Shown: in pieces, positions 1 through 8,137 of the stretch | Layout of the letters: each line of letters opens with the position of its first letter | Position numbering within the stretch: the stretch's first letter is position 1 | DNA from: Pseudomonadota bacterium | GTDB lineage: Bacteria > Pseudomonadota > Alphaproteobacteria > Rhodospirillales > Magnetospirillaceae | Direction: 5' to 3' | Assembly: GCA_021848545.1 (NCBI GenBank) | Contig: JAJZUL010000003.1 | Coordinates: 62,001 to 126,000 of the forward strand | DNA length: 64,000 nucleotides | Notes under the pieces: model-generated | What the model was told of the DNA's origin: nothing | Database searches by the model: none | Seen by the model: the letters and a program-made list of their open reading frames with translations, nothing else | Translations under genes and position numbers: made by a program

Positions 1-452
1 TGAGCTGGCGCACCATCCTGGCCAAGCGCGGGAATTTTCGCGCCGCCTTCCAGGGATTCGATTTCGACGCCGTCGCCCGTTTCACCGACGCCGATATCGG
101 GCGCCTGCTTGACGATACGGGCATCGTCCGTCATCGCGGCAAGATCGAGGCCGTCATCAACAATGCCGCGCGGGCGCGGGAGATGGTGGCGCGCGAAGGC
201 TCGCTGGCCGCCTTCTTCTGGCGCTTCGAACCCGATCCCGCCGAACTGGGGCCGCCCCAGAGCCGAACGACCTCGCCCACCTCGATCGCCTTGTCCAAGG
301 AATTGAAGAAACGCGGCTGGCGCTTCGTCGGCCCCACCACGGTCTACGCCTTCATGCAGGCCATGGGGCTGATCAATGATCACGCCCTGGGGTGCGTCAC
401 CTGGCCGCTGGTGGACAGCGCCCGCGAGCGTTTCCGACGCCCGGGGCGCTGA
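1..452 (+). CDS. tag: DNA-3-methyladenine glycosylase I, 5'-truncated by the window edge
   Basis: C-terminal part of a Tag-type glycosylase, which removes 3-methyladenine from alkylated DNA in base excision repair. The reading frame is open from base 3 and ends at TGA 450-452, so about 149 residues are visible. Seen in the sequence: a WRTILAKR start, a FVGPTTVYAFMQAMGLIND block and a conserved late His/Cys region (INDH...GC). These match the C-terminal half of the Tag family, in which late His and Cys residues help bind zinc. The start codon and the N-terminal zinc ligands lie outside the window. It converges on htpG with a 12-bp gap. The family call is from recognised motifs and I am fairly sure of it. 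Confidence 0.88.
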   Translation, partial: SWRTILAKRGNFRAAFQGFDFDAVARFTDADIGRLLDDTGIVRHRGKIEAVINNAARAREMVAREGSLAAFFWRFEPDPAELGPPQSRTTSPTSIALSKELKKRGWRFVGPTTVYAFMQAMGLINDHALGCVTWPLVDSARERFRRPGR

Positions 453-464
453 CCCACGGTCAAC

Positions 465-2327
465 CTACGCGGCGAAGCCGCGCTCCATCACCGCCGCCAT
501 GCGCCGGGCGAAGGCGCTGGGATCGGCCGGCGGCTCGCCTTCGACGATGCGCGCCTGATCCAGCAGCAGATGGGCGATATCCTCGATATCGGCGCCGGTG
601 CCGGCCGCCTTGACCCGTCCCGCCAACCCCTTGATCAGGGGATGGCGGGGATTGAGTTCCAGAACCCGGGGGAAATCCTGGTCGAGCTGGCGGTGGCTGC
701 GCAGCATCTTTTCCAGATGGATGGACATCTGGCCGTCGCCCGCCACCAGACAAACGGCGGATTCGGTCAGACGGGCGGAACCGCGCACATCGGCCACCGT
801 TTCGCCCAGGGCCAGTTTGAGCGCGGCGATCAGCGCGTCCATGTCGCTATCGGCCGCCGCCGGCTGCTCGTCCTTGGGGGAATCGCCGGCGATGGCGGAC
901 ACATCGATGCCGGCGTCAGTGACCGAACGGAACGGCTTGTCCTGATAATTGCCCACCGACGGCATCCAGAATTCGTCCACCGGATCGGTCAGCAGCAGCA
1001 CCTCGATCCCCTTGGCGAGAAAACCCTCCAATTGCGGGCTTTTGCGCAGCAGGGCGAGGTCGTCGCCGGAAATGGTGTAGATGGCGTCCTGGCCCTCCTT
1101 CATCCGCCCGACCACCTCGTCCAGGGTGGTCCAACCCTCGACGGCGGTGCTGCGGAAGCGGCACAGCGGCAGGATGTCGGCGCGACGGTCGTAATCCTCG
1201 TACAGGCCTTCCTTCAACACCGCGCCGAAGGTTTCCCAGAAGCTGTCGAAGCTTTCGCCGCCCTCTTCCGACTTCTTTTTCAATTCCGACAGAATCCGCT
1301 TCACCAGACCGGTCTTGATCTTGGCCAGCAGCGGATTGTGCTGGAGCAGTTCGCGGCTGACATTGAGCGGCAGATCGGGGGTATCGACCACGCCGCGCAG
1401 GAAGCGCAGATAGGGCGGCAGCAATTCCTCGACCTGATCGGTGATGAACACGCGCTTCACGTACAGCTTCACATGCTGCTTGCGGTCGGGATGGAAGATG
1501 TCGAACGGCTTCTGGGTGGGAATGAACAGCAGGCCGGTATATTCGATGGCGCCTTCGGCCTTGTAATGGATGGTCAGCCACGGCTCGTCGAAGGCATGGG
1601 CGGCGTGGTGATAGAATTCCTTGTATTGCTCGGGCGTGATCTCGCCCTTGGACCGCGTCCACAGGGCGTTGGCCGAGGTCAGGCTTTCCTCCCTGTCGGC
1701 CTCGACCAGAAGCACCGGAATGGCGATATGGTCGGAATAGCGTTTCACCACCCGGCGCAGTTCGCCCGGATCGGCGAAATTGCGCGCATCTTCGCGCAAG
1801 GTCAGCCTGATCGAGGTGCCGCGGGGCGCATCCGCCACCTCGGTCACGGTGAATTCGCCGTCGCCGGCCGATTCCCAACGCCAGCCCGCGGATTCCCCGG
1901 CCTTGCGGCTCACCACCTCGACCCGCTCGGCGACCATGAAGGCCGAATAGAAGCCGACGCCGAACTGGCCGATCATCGCCGTGTCGCGGGACGCGTTTTC
2001 GCCCAGCGAACGGACGAACTCGGCGGTGCCCGACCGCGCGATGGTGCCGAGATTGGCGACCAGATCGTCGTGATTCATGCCGATGCCGTTATCGATGACG
2101 GTCAGCGTGCCCTTTTCGCTGTCGGGGACCAGACGGATGCGGAAATCGGCATCGCCCGCGGTCAGGTCGGGCTGGGTGACCGCCGCGTAGCGCAGCCGGT
2201 CGCAGGCATCCGACGCATTGGAGACCAGTTCGCGCAGGAATATTTCCCTGTTCGAGTACAGCGAGTGTACGACGATGTCGAGCAGCTTGGCCACTTCGGC
2301 CTGGAATGCGCGTTTTTCTTCGGCCAT
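465..2327 (-). CDS. htpG: Molecular chaperone HtpG (bacterial Hsp90)
   Basis: ATP-dependent cytosolic chaperone of 620 residues, the usual length for HtpG. The N-terminal GHKL ATPase domain is clear: ELVSNASDACDRLR, the DNGIGM motif and GQFGVGFYSAFMVAERV. Middle-domain signatures follow (FIPTQKPFDIF, GVVDTPDLPLNVSRE), and the dimerisation domain ends in ERGFAA. I place the start at the ATG at 2327 (MAEEKRAFQAE), preceded by GGGAGAAAGG. A longer in-frame reading to 2426 adds 33 residues that do not look like HtpG. The gene is monocistronic and diverges from hpf across a 275-bp gap. Heat-shock control is usual for the family, but I could not identify a convincing RpoH promoter. Confidence 0.97.
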   Translation of the reverse strand: MAEEKRAFQAEVAKLLDIVVHSLYSNREIFLRELVSNASDACDRLRYAAVTQPDLTAGDADFRIRLVPDSEKGTLTVIDNGIGMNHDDLVANLGTIARSGTAEFVRSLGENASRDTAMIGQFGVGFYSAFMVAERVEVVSRKAGESAGWRWESAGDGEFTVTEVADAPRGTSIRLTLREDARNFADPGELRRVVKRYSDHIAIPVLLVEADREESLTSANALWTRSKGEITPEQYKEFYHHAAHAFDEPWLTIHYKAEGAIEYTGLLFIPTQKPFDIFHPDRKQHVKLYVKRVFITDQVEELLPPYLRFLRGVVDTPDLPLNVSRELLQHNPLLAKIKTGLVKRILSELKKKSEEGGESFDSFWETFGAVLKEGLYEDYDRRADILPLCRFRSTAVEGWTTLDEVVGRMKEGQDAIYTISGDDLALLRKSPQLEGFLAKGIEVLLLTDPVDEFWMPSVGNYQDKPFRSVTDAGIDVSAIAGDSPKDEQPAAADSDMDALIAALKLALGETVADVRGSARLTESAVCLVAGDGQMSIHLEKMLRSHRQLDQDFPRVLELNPRHPLIKGLAGRVKAAGTGADIEDIAHLLLDQARIVEGEPPADPSAFARRMAAVMERGFAA

Positions 2328-2602
2328 AACCCGACCTTTCTCCCTTGTTCCTTCGATTCCATCCCCATGCCGGGGCGCGCGACCCGCGTCGCAGACAAGA
2401 AGATAATGCGCTTGGCGTCCTTGCAAAGAGGAAAGAGCGGGCGCGCCCGATCACCCTGGCCCGCCGCCCTTGCCCGGTCACCGGGAATGGGCGATAATAA
2501 TGCCCTTTCGATGATAAGCGGCCCGGTTCAGATGGCCGTTTTCAGCGTGGTGTCGGCGCCCTCCCTTCGGGATGGGGGGAGGCGTTTCTCAAGGAGAATT
2601 TG

Positions 2603-2968
2603 ATGAAGTTGCCCCTCCAGATCACCTTTCACGGCATCGATCATTCCGACGCCGTCGAGGAACGCATCCGCGAAAAGGTTGCCAAGCTGGAGCAGTTCTA
2701 CGACCGCATCACCGCATGCCGAGTCGCCATCGAGGCTCACCATCGCAACACCTCGAACCTGCACCACAGCGGAGAACCTTTTCATATCCGCATCGACCTG
2801 ACCGTTCCGGGCACTGAATTGGTGGTCAAGCGCGACCCCAAGGATGCCCACGACCACGAAGACATCAACGTCGCCCTGCGCGACGCCTTCCAGGCCATGG
2901 AACGCCAACTGAAGGAATTCGCCGCCCGTCAGCGTGACGAGACCCGCATCCAGGCCGCCGAGGCCTGA
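2603..2968 (+). CDS. hpf: Ribosome hibernation promoting factor (HPF/RaiA, short form)
   Basis: 121-residue protein of the HPF/YfiA (old name sigma-54 modulation) family. These proteins bind the small ribosomal subunit near the decoding site and silence or dimerise ribosomes under stress. The ITFHG opening, the EERIREKVAKLEQFYDRITACRV helix and the late EDINVALRDAFQAMERQL helix fit the family. It lacks the C-terminal extension of long HPF, so it is the short type. The ATG at 2603 is preceded by AAGGAG at 2591, ideally spaced; an adjacent TTG would add only one residue. A 33-bp palindrome follows the stop and probably ends transcription. Confidence 0.93.
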   Translation: MKLPLQITFHGIDHSDAVEERIREKVAKLEQFYDRITACRVAIEAHHRNTSNLHHSGEPFHIRIDLTVPGTELVVKRDPKDAHDHEDINVALRDAFQAMERQLKEFAARQRDETRIQAAEA

Positions 2969-2996
2969 ACCGGATTCCCCCGCGATTTCGGGTTAA

Positions 2997-3029
2997 AGCG
3001 CCATACTTCAAATTTTGAAGTATGGCGCT
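2997..3029. terminator. Palindromic terminator between convergent hpf and queD
   Basis: A 33-bp near-perfect palindrome. Arms AGCGCCATACTTC and GAAGTATGGCGCT flank a 7-nt A/T loop. It begins 28 bp after the hpf stop and lies between convergent genes, so it could end transcription from both sides. Dispersed repeat copy A follows it directly. Confidence 0.7.
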
Positions 3030-3030
3030 C

Positions 3031-3082
3031 CAGCGAGCATTGAGCGAGCGGCCAAGCCACCGGAGGTGGCACCCGGCGAGGG
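3031..3082 (+). repeat. Dispersed GCCAAG-core repeat, copy A
   Basis: About 52 bp sharing AGCATTGAGCGAGCGGCCAA and CCCGGCGAGGGC with copy B at 4828-4880. Between those blocks lies a small hairpin, CCACC-GGA-GGTGG, whose arms differ from those of copy B while the pairing is kept. It sits just after a perfect palindrome in the hpf/queD gap. Related longer copies are at 15599-15675 (minus strand) and 41810-41917. Confidence 0.6.
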
Positions 3083-3113
3083 CGAACAAAACCCTATCGC
3101 GGTCGGGGAGGCC

Positions 3114-3644
3114 TTATTTCTCCCCGCCATATTCAGCCAGACAATTGGGCGTTTCCCAAACCCGCACCGAAACCAGCCGCGCCATGCCGTCGGAGCGCCG
3201 ACGCACCGGGTCCGCCAGCAGCGTGAACCAGTGACGGGCCAGACATTCGGCGGTGGGCTGGAACGGCACCACATACAACTTGGTGCCCAGGCGGGTATCG
3301 GCGGTCACCGTGGCGCCGGCCCGCGCCACCTCGGCCGCCAGCCCCGCCAGCCAATCCGCGGCCACGGCGCCATCCGGAGCGAACATGGCCAGAAGCGCAT
3401 GATCCTCGATGGCGGCGATGAAGCCGTGATCGCAGGGCCGATCGATGACGGCCAGCATTTCCTCTTTGAGAAAGCCGAAATCCACCACCATGCCCGACTG
3501 TTCGCCGTCGCCATGCAGGGCGCCGGCCTCGCACACCGCTTCGACGGCGTAACGATGGCCGTGCAGATGCCGGCATTTCGACCCATGGGTCATGATGCGA
3601 TGGCCGGCATCGATCTCGATGCGGCGGGCGACCCGGTACGTCAT
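3114..3644 (-). CDS. queD: 6-carboxy-5,6,7,8-tetrahydropterin synthase (QueD)
   Basis: 176-residue T-fold enzyme that converts dihydroneopterin triphosphate to 6-carboxytetrahydropterin, the second step towards the queuosine precursor preQ0. Visible features are the zinc ligands H15 (IDAGH), H28 and H30 (HLHGH) and the catalytic C24 just before them. The start is fixed by a 4-bp ATGA overlap with the queE stop. A longer in-frame reading to 3704 runs back into queE and is not needed. It is somewhat longer than the 120-residue short QueD proteins but retains the family core. It forms an operon with queE and the gene at 4266. Confidence 0.92.
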   Translation of the reverse strand: MTYRVARRIEIDAGHRIMTHGSKCRHLHGHRYAVEAVCEAGALHGDGEQSGMVVDFGFLKEEMLAVIDRPCDHGFIAAIEDHALLAMFAPDGAVAADWLAGLAAEVARAGATVTADTRLGTKLYVVPFQPTAECLARHWFTLLADPVRRRSDGMARLVSVRVWETPNCLAEYGGEK

Positions 3645-4261
3645 GGTATGCCCAGACTCTTGTGAAGTTGAACCGACAGCCGCCAGGTGGGATGGGCCTG
3701 GCAATAGGCGATGGCCGAGCGGGTGTTGGCCCCCAGCTCCGGTCCGTCCATGGGCTGCAAAAAGAAATGGCGGAAATCGAGATGGGCGAAGGAATCGGGC
3801 GGCGCCCCGGTCTGGGGATAAACCAGCTTCAATTCATCACCGCCGGCAACCGTTAGCGGCGCGCCGGCCTTGGGGCTGACGCAGATCCAGTCCAGGCCGT
3901 CGGGCAGGGGCCGGGTGCCGTTGGTTTCCACCGCCACGGCGAAATGGCGCGCCTTGAGTGCCGCCACCAGCGTCGCATCGAGCTGAAGCGCCGGCTCGCC
4001 GCCGGTCACCACCACCAGACGCCGTTCGGTTCCCGCGGCCGGCCACAGGGCCGCCGCCTTGTCGGCCAGAATTTCGGCATCGTCGAACCGTTCGCCGCCG
4101 ACGAAATCGGTATCGCAGAAGCGGCAGATCGCGCCGGCCCGGTCCTGTTCGCGCCCGCTCCACAGGTTGCAACCGGCAAAGCGCAGGAAGACCGCCGCCC
4201 GCCCCGCCTGGGCGCCTTCGCCCTGAAGGGTGGCGAAAATCTCCTTGACCGCATAGGCCAT
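3641..4261 (-). CDS. queE: 7-carboxy-7-deazaguanine synthase (QueE, radical SAM)
   Basis: 206-residue radical SAM enzyme that makes 7-carboxy-7-deazaguanine, the product downstream of QueD in queuosine/preQ0 synthesis. The iron-sulfur ligands are C31, C46 and C49: FAGCNLW, then after an insert CRFCDTDF. The first spacing is therefore CX14C rather than the classical CX3C, a known variant of QueE. The TLQGEG opening is typical. The stop overlaps the queD start, indicating coupled translation. The upstream gene at 4266 ends 4 bp before the queE start. Confidence 0.94.
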   Translation of the reverse strand: MAYAVKEIFATLQGEGAQAGRAAVFLRFAGCNLWSGREQDRAGAICRFCDTDFVGGERFDDAEILADKAAALWPAAGTERRLVVVTGGEPALQLDATLVAALKARHFAVAVETNGTRPLPDGLDWICVSPKAGAPLTVAGGDELKLVYPQTGAPPDSFAHLDFRHFFLQPMDGPELGANTRSAIAYCQAHPTWRLSVQLHKSLGIP

Positions 4262-4265
4262 CGAT

Positions 4266-4607
4266 TTAGTGGTCGCTGCCGTGCAGGACGCTGTCGGTCA
4301 TGCCGGTTTCGTAAGCCACGCCGTCGGCAGTCAGACGCACCACCGCCGGAAAGGTGGCCCGGATCAATCCCTTGCGCTCCAGGGCGACCCAGACCGCAGG
4401 ATTGGAAAGGCCGGTGGCGTCCTTCGACATCACCACCTTGGCGCCGACATGGAAATGGTTGCCGTGCGGATGGGGCAAGGTGGTCAGCAGAATTTCGCCA
4501 TCCTCCATCCGGGTGGAGGTGTCGGTGTGCCGCGCCAGCTCCTGAAACAGAACCAGGGTCTTGGCTTGCAGCGGATTGAGTTTGAGCGGATTGATCTTGG
4601 GCGGCAT
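4266..4607 (-). CDS. Conserved-looking hypothetical protein upstream of queE
   Basis: 113-residue protein that I do not recognise. It opens MPPKINPLKLNPLQAKTL and has a compact mix of helix and strand: an ARHTDTSTRM segment, then HPHGNHFHVG with four His residues. It has no signal peptide or membrane segment. The His-rich strand could bind metal, but this is only a possibility. It is first in the queE-queD operon, with its stop 4 bp from the queE start, so it may be expressed with queuosine genes. The start at 4607 is chosen because the upstream in-frame sequence runs into the 4712-4749 hairpin and has no protein character. The ribosome binding site is weak. Confidence 0.75.
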   Translation of the reverse strand: MPPKINPLKLNPLQAKTLVLFQELARHTDTSTRMEDGEILLTTLPHPHGNHFHVGAKVVMSKDATGLSNPAVWVALERKGLIRATFPAVVRLTADGVAYETGMTDSVLHGSDH

Positions 4608-4711
4608 GACATGCGTCTCTGTGCGGCGAGCCCGAACCGGGGCCATGGGTGAAACGAGGGGCGCCATTATGGCCGGCGCCGCACCGCGCTTCAATCCTGC
4701 CGGAAAAGCGA

Positions 4712-4749
4712 ACGGGCGCGGCACCTGGACATCCAGGGGCCGCGCCCGT
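4712..4749 (-). terminator. Long GC-rich hairpin upstream of the queE operon
   Basis: Perfect nested stem: ACGGGCGCGGC pairs with GCCGCGCCCGT, and inside it CCTGG pairs with CCAGG around a 4-nt loop. Read on the minus strand it is followed by a T-rich stretch (TTCGCTTTT), as in an intrinsic terminator. It would stop read-through from yccA, or act in the leader of the 4607 gene. Confidence 0.55.
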
Positions 4750-4827
4750 CTTGTGGCCGTTATTCCGGCTTTAGAGCGACGCGCCTGAAATATGAAACGC
4801 CTGGCTAAATCTTGGACGCGTCGCTCC

Positions 4828-4880
4828 GGCGAGCATTGAGCGAGCGGCCAAGCGCGCGGACGCGCGCGCCCGGCGAGGGC
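4828..4880 (+). repeat. Dispersed GCCAAG-core repeat, copy B
   Basis: Shares the AGCATTGAGCGAGCGGCCAA and CCCGGCGAGGGC blocks with copy A. The inner stem is GCGCG-CGGA-CGCGC, different bases but the same pairing. It is preceded by its own inverted pair, GAGCGACGCG at 4774 and CGCGTCGCTC ending at 4826, just as copy A is preceded by a palindrome. Confidence 0.6.
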
Positions 4881-4895
4881 CAAATATAAAGCGCT

Positions 4896-4930
4896 TAGAC
4901 CGTGATGCAGATTTTCTGCATCACGGTCTA
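4896..4930 (-). terminator. Terminator hairpin containing the yccA stop codon
   Basis: Perfect 15-bp stem TAGACCGTGATGCAG / CTGCATCACGGTCTA with a 5-nt loop. The outermost bases of the arm at 4928-4930 are the TAG stop codon of yccA on the minus strand. Confidence 0.65.
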
Positions 4931-5650
4931 GTCCCGGCGCTGCACGCCCAGGAATTGCAGCAGGAACATGAACAGGTTGATGAAGTCGAGATAAAGGACC
5001 AGCGCCCCCATCACCGACTTCTTGGCGGCGACATCAAAGCCATCGGCCTGCCAGTACATTTCCTTGACCTTCTGGGTGTCCCAGGCGGTCAGGCCGGCGA
5101 AGATCAGCACGCCCGCGGCGGAGACCACGAACTGAAGGCCGGTGCTGTGCAGGAACATGTTCACCACCATGGCGATGATCAGTCCCCACAGGCCCATCAC
5201 CAGGAACGCGCCGAAGGCCGACAGGTCGCGCTTGGTGGTGTAGCCGTACAGGCTCAGGCCCGCGAAGGCGGTGGCGGTGATGAAGAAGGTGCTGGCGATG
5301 CTGGTTCCGGTATAGACCAGGAAGATCGACGCCAGCGACGCGCCCATCAGCGCCGAGAAGACCCAGAACAGGCCCCTGGCGGTCGAGACCTGCATACGGT
5401 CGAGGCGAAAACCGAGAAAAAACACCAGCGCCAGCGGCGCGAGCATCACCACCCACTTCAGCGGGGTGCCGAACAGCAGCGCCGTCGCCTGGGGCGAGGA
5501 CGCCACCAACAGGGCCACGATGCCGGTCAGCGCCAGGCCCGAGGCCATGTAGTTGTACACGCCCAGCATATATTGGCGCAGACCGACATCGATGTCGGCG
5601 GCTTCCGCCTGCGCCCTGGACATGTACCTGCGATCGGATTCGAAGGCCAT
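4928..5650 (-). CDS. Bax inhibitor-1/YccA family inner membrane protein
   Basis: 240-residue integral membrane protein of the TMBIM/BI-1 family, with seven hydrophobic segments from about residue 30 to the C-terminus. Family-typical features are the N-terminal SRAQAEAADIDVGLRQYM segment, the GLSLYGYTTKRDLS loop and the FAGLTAWDTQKVKEMY loop, whose Asp belongs to the pH/Ca sensor of the family. Relatives interact with the FtsH protease or leak calcium; a specific role here is not shown. The start ATG at 5650 has AGGAATCC upstream. It is a single gene, followed by a hairpin that includes its stop codon. Confidence 0.9.
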   Translation of the reverse strand: MAFESDRRYMSRAQAEAADIDVGLRQYMLGVYNYMASGLALTGIVALLVASSPQATALLFGTPLKWVVMLAPLALVFFLGFRLDRMQVSTARGLFWVFSALMGASLASIFLVYTGTSIASTFFITATAFAGLSLYGYTTKRDLSAFGAFLVMGLWGLIIAMVVNMFLHSTGLQFVVSAAGVLIFAGLTAWDTQKVKEMYWQADGFDVAAKKSVMGALVLYLDFINLFMFLLQFLGVQRRD

Positions 5651-5754
5651 GAGGATTCCTCTGCTTTTCCGTTAATATCCCGAAGTACCGCACAATGCGG
5701 CATGGTCGAGCTTTAATATGGCCGAACCGCCCGGGGAATCAAGTTAACGAGTGT

Positions 5755-6828
5755 TTATGATGCCCGGCCGATGATGCGGCCGCCGCGATCGACCACCCAA
5801 ACCGCCACCTCGGTCCCGCCGGCCAGCACCGCCAGGACCGTTTCCCGCGCCCGGCGCGCGATGGCTTCGGCGATGGCGGCAGCCGGCCCGTCGCCGGCCT
5901 CGGCCAGCAGAGCGGCGACGCCGGCGCCGTGCCGGGCCTTGTCCACCAGCGGACCCGGCGCGCCGAGATCGGCCAGCAACCCCGCCAGCAGGACGCGATC
6001 GGGAGCGCCGGCGCGGGAATGAAGATCCATCCGCCCCGCCGCCAGTTTGGCCAGTTTGGCCGGCCCCCCGGCCAGGGTCAGACGGGCCGGCGGCCGGGCG
6101 CGCAGCGCCTTCAACAGGGCGCCGGCCAGATCGCCCATATCGATGATCGCCTGATCGGGCAGGCCCAGGTCGCGGCGCAACGCCGCCTCGGAGGTCTTGC
6201 CGGTCGCCGCCGCCAGATGATCCAACCCCAGGGCGCGGGCGACATCGACGCCCCGACGGATGGAATGGACCCAGGCGGCACAGGAATAGGGCAGGACGAT
6301 GCCGGTGGTGCCCAGAATCGACAGGCCGCCGACGATGCCCAGGCGCCCGTTCAGAGTCTTGGCCGCCAGCGCCTCGCCGCCCGGCACCGACAGGGTCACG
6401 ATGGCATCGCCCGCCACCCCCAGCATGCGGGCGGCATCGCCGATATTATCACTGATCTGGGCGCGGGGACCGGGATTGATGGCCGGCTCGCCCACCGCCA
6501 GCGGCAGGCCGGGCAGGGTCACCGTGCCCACCCCCGGCCCCGCCCGGAAGACGATCCCGGCGCCGGCCGGCGCCGGGGCCACATCCGCCACGATCAGCGC
6601 GCCATGGGTGACGTCGGGGTCATCGCCGGCATCCTTGACGATGGCCGCACGTGCCGCGTCCCCGGTCAGACCGCAGTGCGCCAGGGGAAAATTCGTCTCG
6701 ATTCCGCCGGGCAGGCGGATGGAAACGGGATCGGGAAACCCGCCTCCGTGCAGGGCGGTGAAGGCCGCCTTGGCGGCGGCGGCGGCGCAGGCGCCGGTGG
6801 TCCATCCCTTTTTCAGCTCCCGTTTCAT
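5755..6828 (-). CDS. cbiD: Cobalt-precorrin-5B (C1)-methyltransferase CbiD
   Basis: 357-residue CbiD-type enzyme, which methylates C1 of cobalt-precorrin-5B in cobalamin ring synthesis. It opens MKRELKKGWTTGACAAAAAKAAF, the standard CbiD N-terminus, and carries EPAINPGPRAQI and a later GGLSILGTTGIV segment. Length is normal. CbiD is generally tied to the early cobalt insertion (anaerobic-type) branch, whereas cobA and cobB across the divergent 65-bp gap serve either branch. The shared gap probably holds both promoters. Confidence 0.92.
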   Translation of the reverse strand: MKRELKKGWTTGACAAAAAKAAFTALHGGGFPDPVSIRLPGGIETNFPLAHCGLTGDAARAAIVKDAGDDPDVTHGALIVADVAPAPAGAGIVFRAGPGVGTVTLPGLPLAVGEPAINPGPRAQISDNIGDAARMLGVAGDAIVTLSVPGGEALAAKTLNGRLGIVGGLSILGTTGIVLPYSCAAWVHSIRRGVDVARALGLDHLAAATGKTSEAALRRDLGLPDQAIIDMGDLAGALLKALRARPPARLTLAGGPAKLAKLAAGRMDLHSRAGAPDRVLLAGLLADLGAPGPLVDKARHGAGVAALLAEAGDGPAAAIAEAIARRARETVLAVLAGGTEVAVWVVDRGGRIIGRAS

Positions 6829-6893
6829 GCCCTTTACTATAGTAGCGGCGGTGGTTCTGGCAACGCGGCCCGGCCTTGATTATAGTGCCGGCC

Positions 6894-7691
6894 ATGAGCG
6901 CGCCCATCCCCGAAACCACCGCCCCGTCCCTTCCCGATTTCGCCCCCGGCAGCGTCTGGCTGGTGGGCGCCGGCCCCGGCGATCCCGGCCTGCTGACCCT
7001 GCTCGCCGCCCACGCTTTGGCCCATGCCGACGTGGTGGTCCACGACGCTTTGGTCGATCCCGGCGTCCTGGCCATGGTCCGGCCCGGCGCCCGGCTGGAA
7101 GGCATGGGCAAGCGCGGCGGGCTTGCCAGCCCGGCGCAGACCGAGATCAACACCCGGCTGGTCGAACTGGCCCGGCAAGGTTTGCGGGTGTTGCGGCTGA
7201 AGGGGGGCGACCCCTTCGTTTTCGGCCGCGGCGCCGAGGAAGCCCTGGCGCTGACCGAAGCCGACATTCCCTTTCGCGTCGTCCCCGGCGTGACCGCCGG
7301 GGTCGGCGGACTGGCCTATGCCGGCATTCCGGTGACGGCGCGCGATTGCAATTCGGCGGTGGCCTTCGTTACCGGCCACGGCCAGGAAGGGACCTTGCCC
7401 ACCGGCGTCGATTGGGACGGATTGGCGCGCGGCGCGCCGGTGCTGGTGTTCTACATGGCTCTGCGCCAGCTCGATCAGGTGGCGGCCCATCTGCTGGCCG
7501 CCGGCCGCGGGCGGGACGAGCCGGCCGCGGTGGTCAGCCGCGCCGCCACCCCGCGCCAGACGGTGCTGGTCACCACCCTGGGGCGCCTGGCCGAGGACGT
7601 CGCCGCCGCCGCCGTGGAGCCGCCGGCGTTGCTGGTGGTCGGCAAGGTGGTGGATTTGCGCCGCACGCTGGATTGGTGGCGACCGGTCTGA
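6894..7691 (+). CDS. cobA: Uroporphyrinogen-III C-methyltransferase
   Basis: 265-residue SUMT-type enzyme that adds two methyl groups to uroporphyrinogen III, diverting it to precorrin-2 for cobalamin and sirohaem. Motifs seen: VWLVGAGPGDPGLLTL (SAM loop), LRLKGGDPFVFGRG and VVPGVTAGVGGLAYAGIPVT. It has no N-terminal CysG oxidase/ferrochelatase part. I use the ATG at 6894. No strong ribosome binding site is visible, and an upstream TTG at 6876 would add six residues. It leads an apparent operon with the SCO-like gene and cobB. Confidence 0.93.
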   Translation: MSAPIPETTAPSLPDFAPGSVWLVGAGPGDPGLLTLLAAHALAHADVVVHDALVDPGVLAMVRPGARLEGMGKRGGLASPAQTEINTRLVELARQGLRVLRLKGGDPFVFGRGAEEALALTEADIPFRVVPGVTAGVGGLAYAGIPVTARDCNSAVAFVTGHGQEGTLPTGVDWDGLARGAPVLVFYMALRQLDQVAAHLLAAGRGRDEPAAVVSRAATPRQTVLVTTLGRLAEDVAAAAVEPPALLVVGKVVDLRRTLDWWRPV

Positions 7692-7711
7692 CCGGGGGAG
7701 GAGCGACCGCG

Positions 7712-8137
7712 ATGAAGAAGTCCGTTCTGGCCATGCTTGCCATTTTGGCGGTCGCCCTCATCGCCGGCGGCGTCCGCTTCCTGATGTGGCAAGAGGTTCC
7801 CGCCACGCCGACCCTGCATGCCGACGGCCCCTTCGCCCTGGCGAACGGCCATGACCGTCACATCACCGACGTTGATTTCTACGGCCACGCCACACTGGTC
7901 TATTTCGGCTACAGCCGCTGCCCCGACATCTGCCCGACCACGATGACCACCATCGCCATCACCCTCGACCGGTCGCGGGTCGGCCGGCCGGCCAAGGTCG
8001 CGCCGTTGTTCATCACCGTCGATCCCGAACGCCACGCGCCGACGCTCAAGCGTGACGCCGCCTCCAGCCCGGAAATGATGGGTCCCATCAGCAGACGCGC
8101 CCGCATGGATGCGGCCCTGGCCAGGCTGATGTCGTGA
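7712..8137 (+). CDS. Short SCO1/SenC-like protein lacking the C-terminal copper histidine region
   Basis: 141-residue protein with an N-terminal membrane anchor (about residues 5-23) and a thioredoxin-like SCO domain. Seen: VYFGYSRCPDICPTTM, carrying the CXXXC copper motif, and FITVDPERHAPTL. SCO proteins of about 200 residues normally continue with some 80 residues that hold the third copper ligand, a His in a DH-S motif. Here that part is replaced by about 25 residues rich in Arg and Met, and then the stop. Copper binding may therefore be lost. It starts 20 bp after cobA, and its stop overlaps the GTG start of cobB, an odd place for a cytochrome oxidase assembly gene. It may be a decayed or trimmed copy. 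Confidence 0.72.
   Translation: MKKSVLAMLAILAVALIAGGVRFLMWQEVPATPTLHADGPFALANGHDRHITDVDFYGHATLVYFGYSRCPDICPTTMTTIAITLDRSRVGRPAKVAPLFITVDPERHAPTLKRDAASSPEMMGPISRRARMDAALARLMS

Noticed and set aside
2340-2440. Heat-shock (RpoH) promoter before htpG
   Set aside because: TTGCAA and CATTAT can be picked out on the minus strand but their spacing fits no consensus well.
570-2603. 677-codon open frame opposite htpG
   Set aside because: Antisense shadow of a GC-rich gene; no protein-like motif, and the htpG reading is certain.
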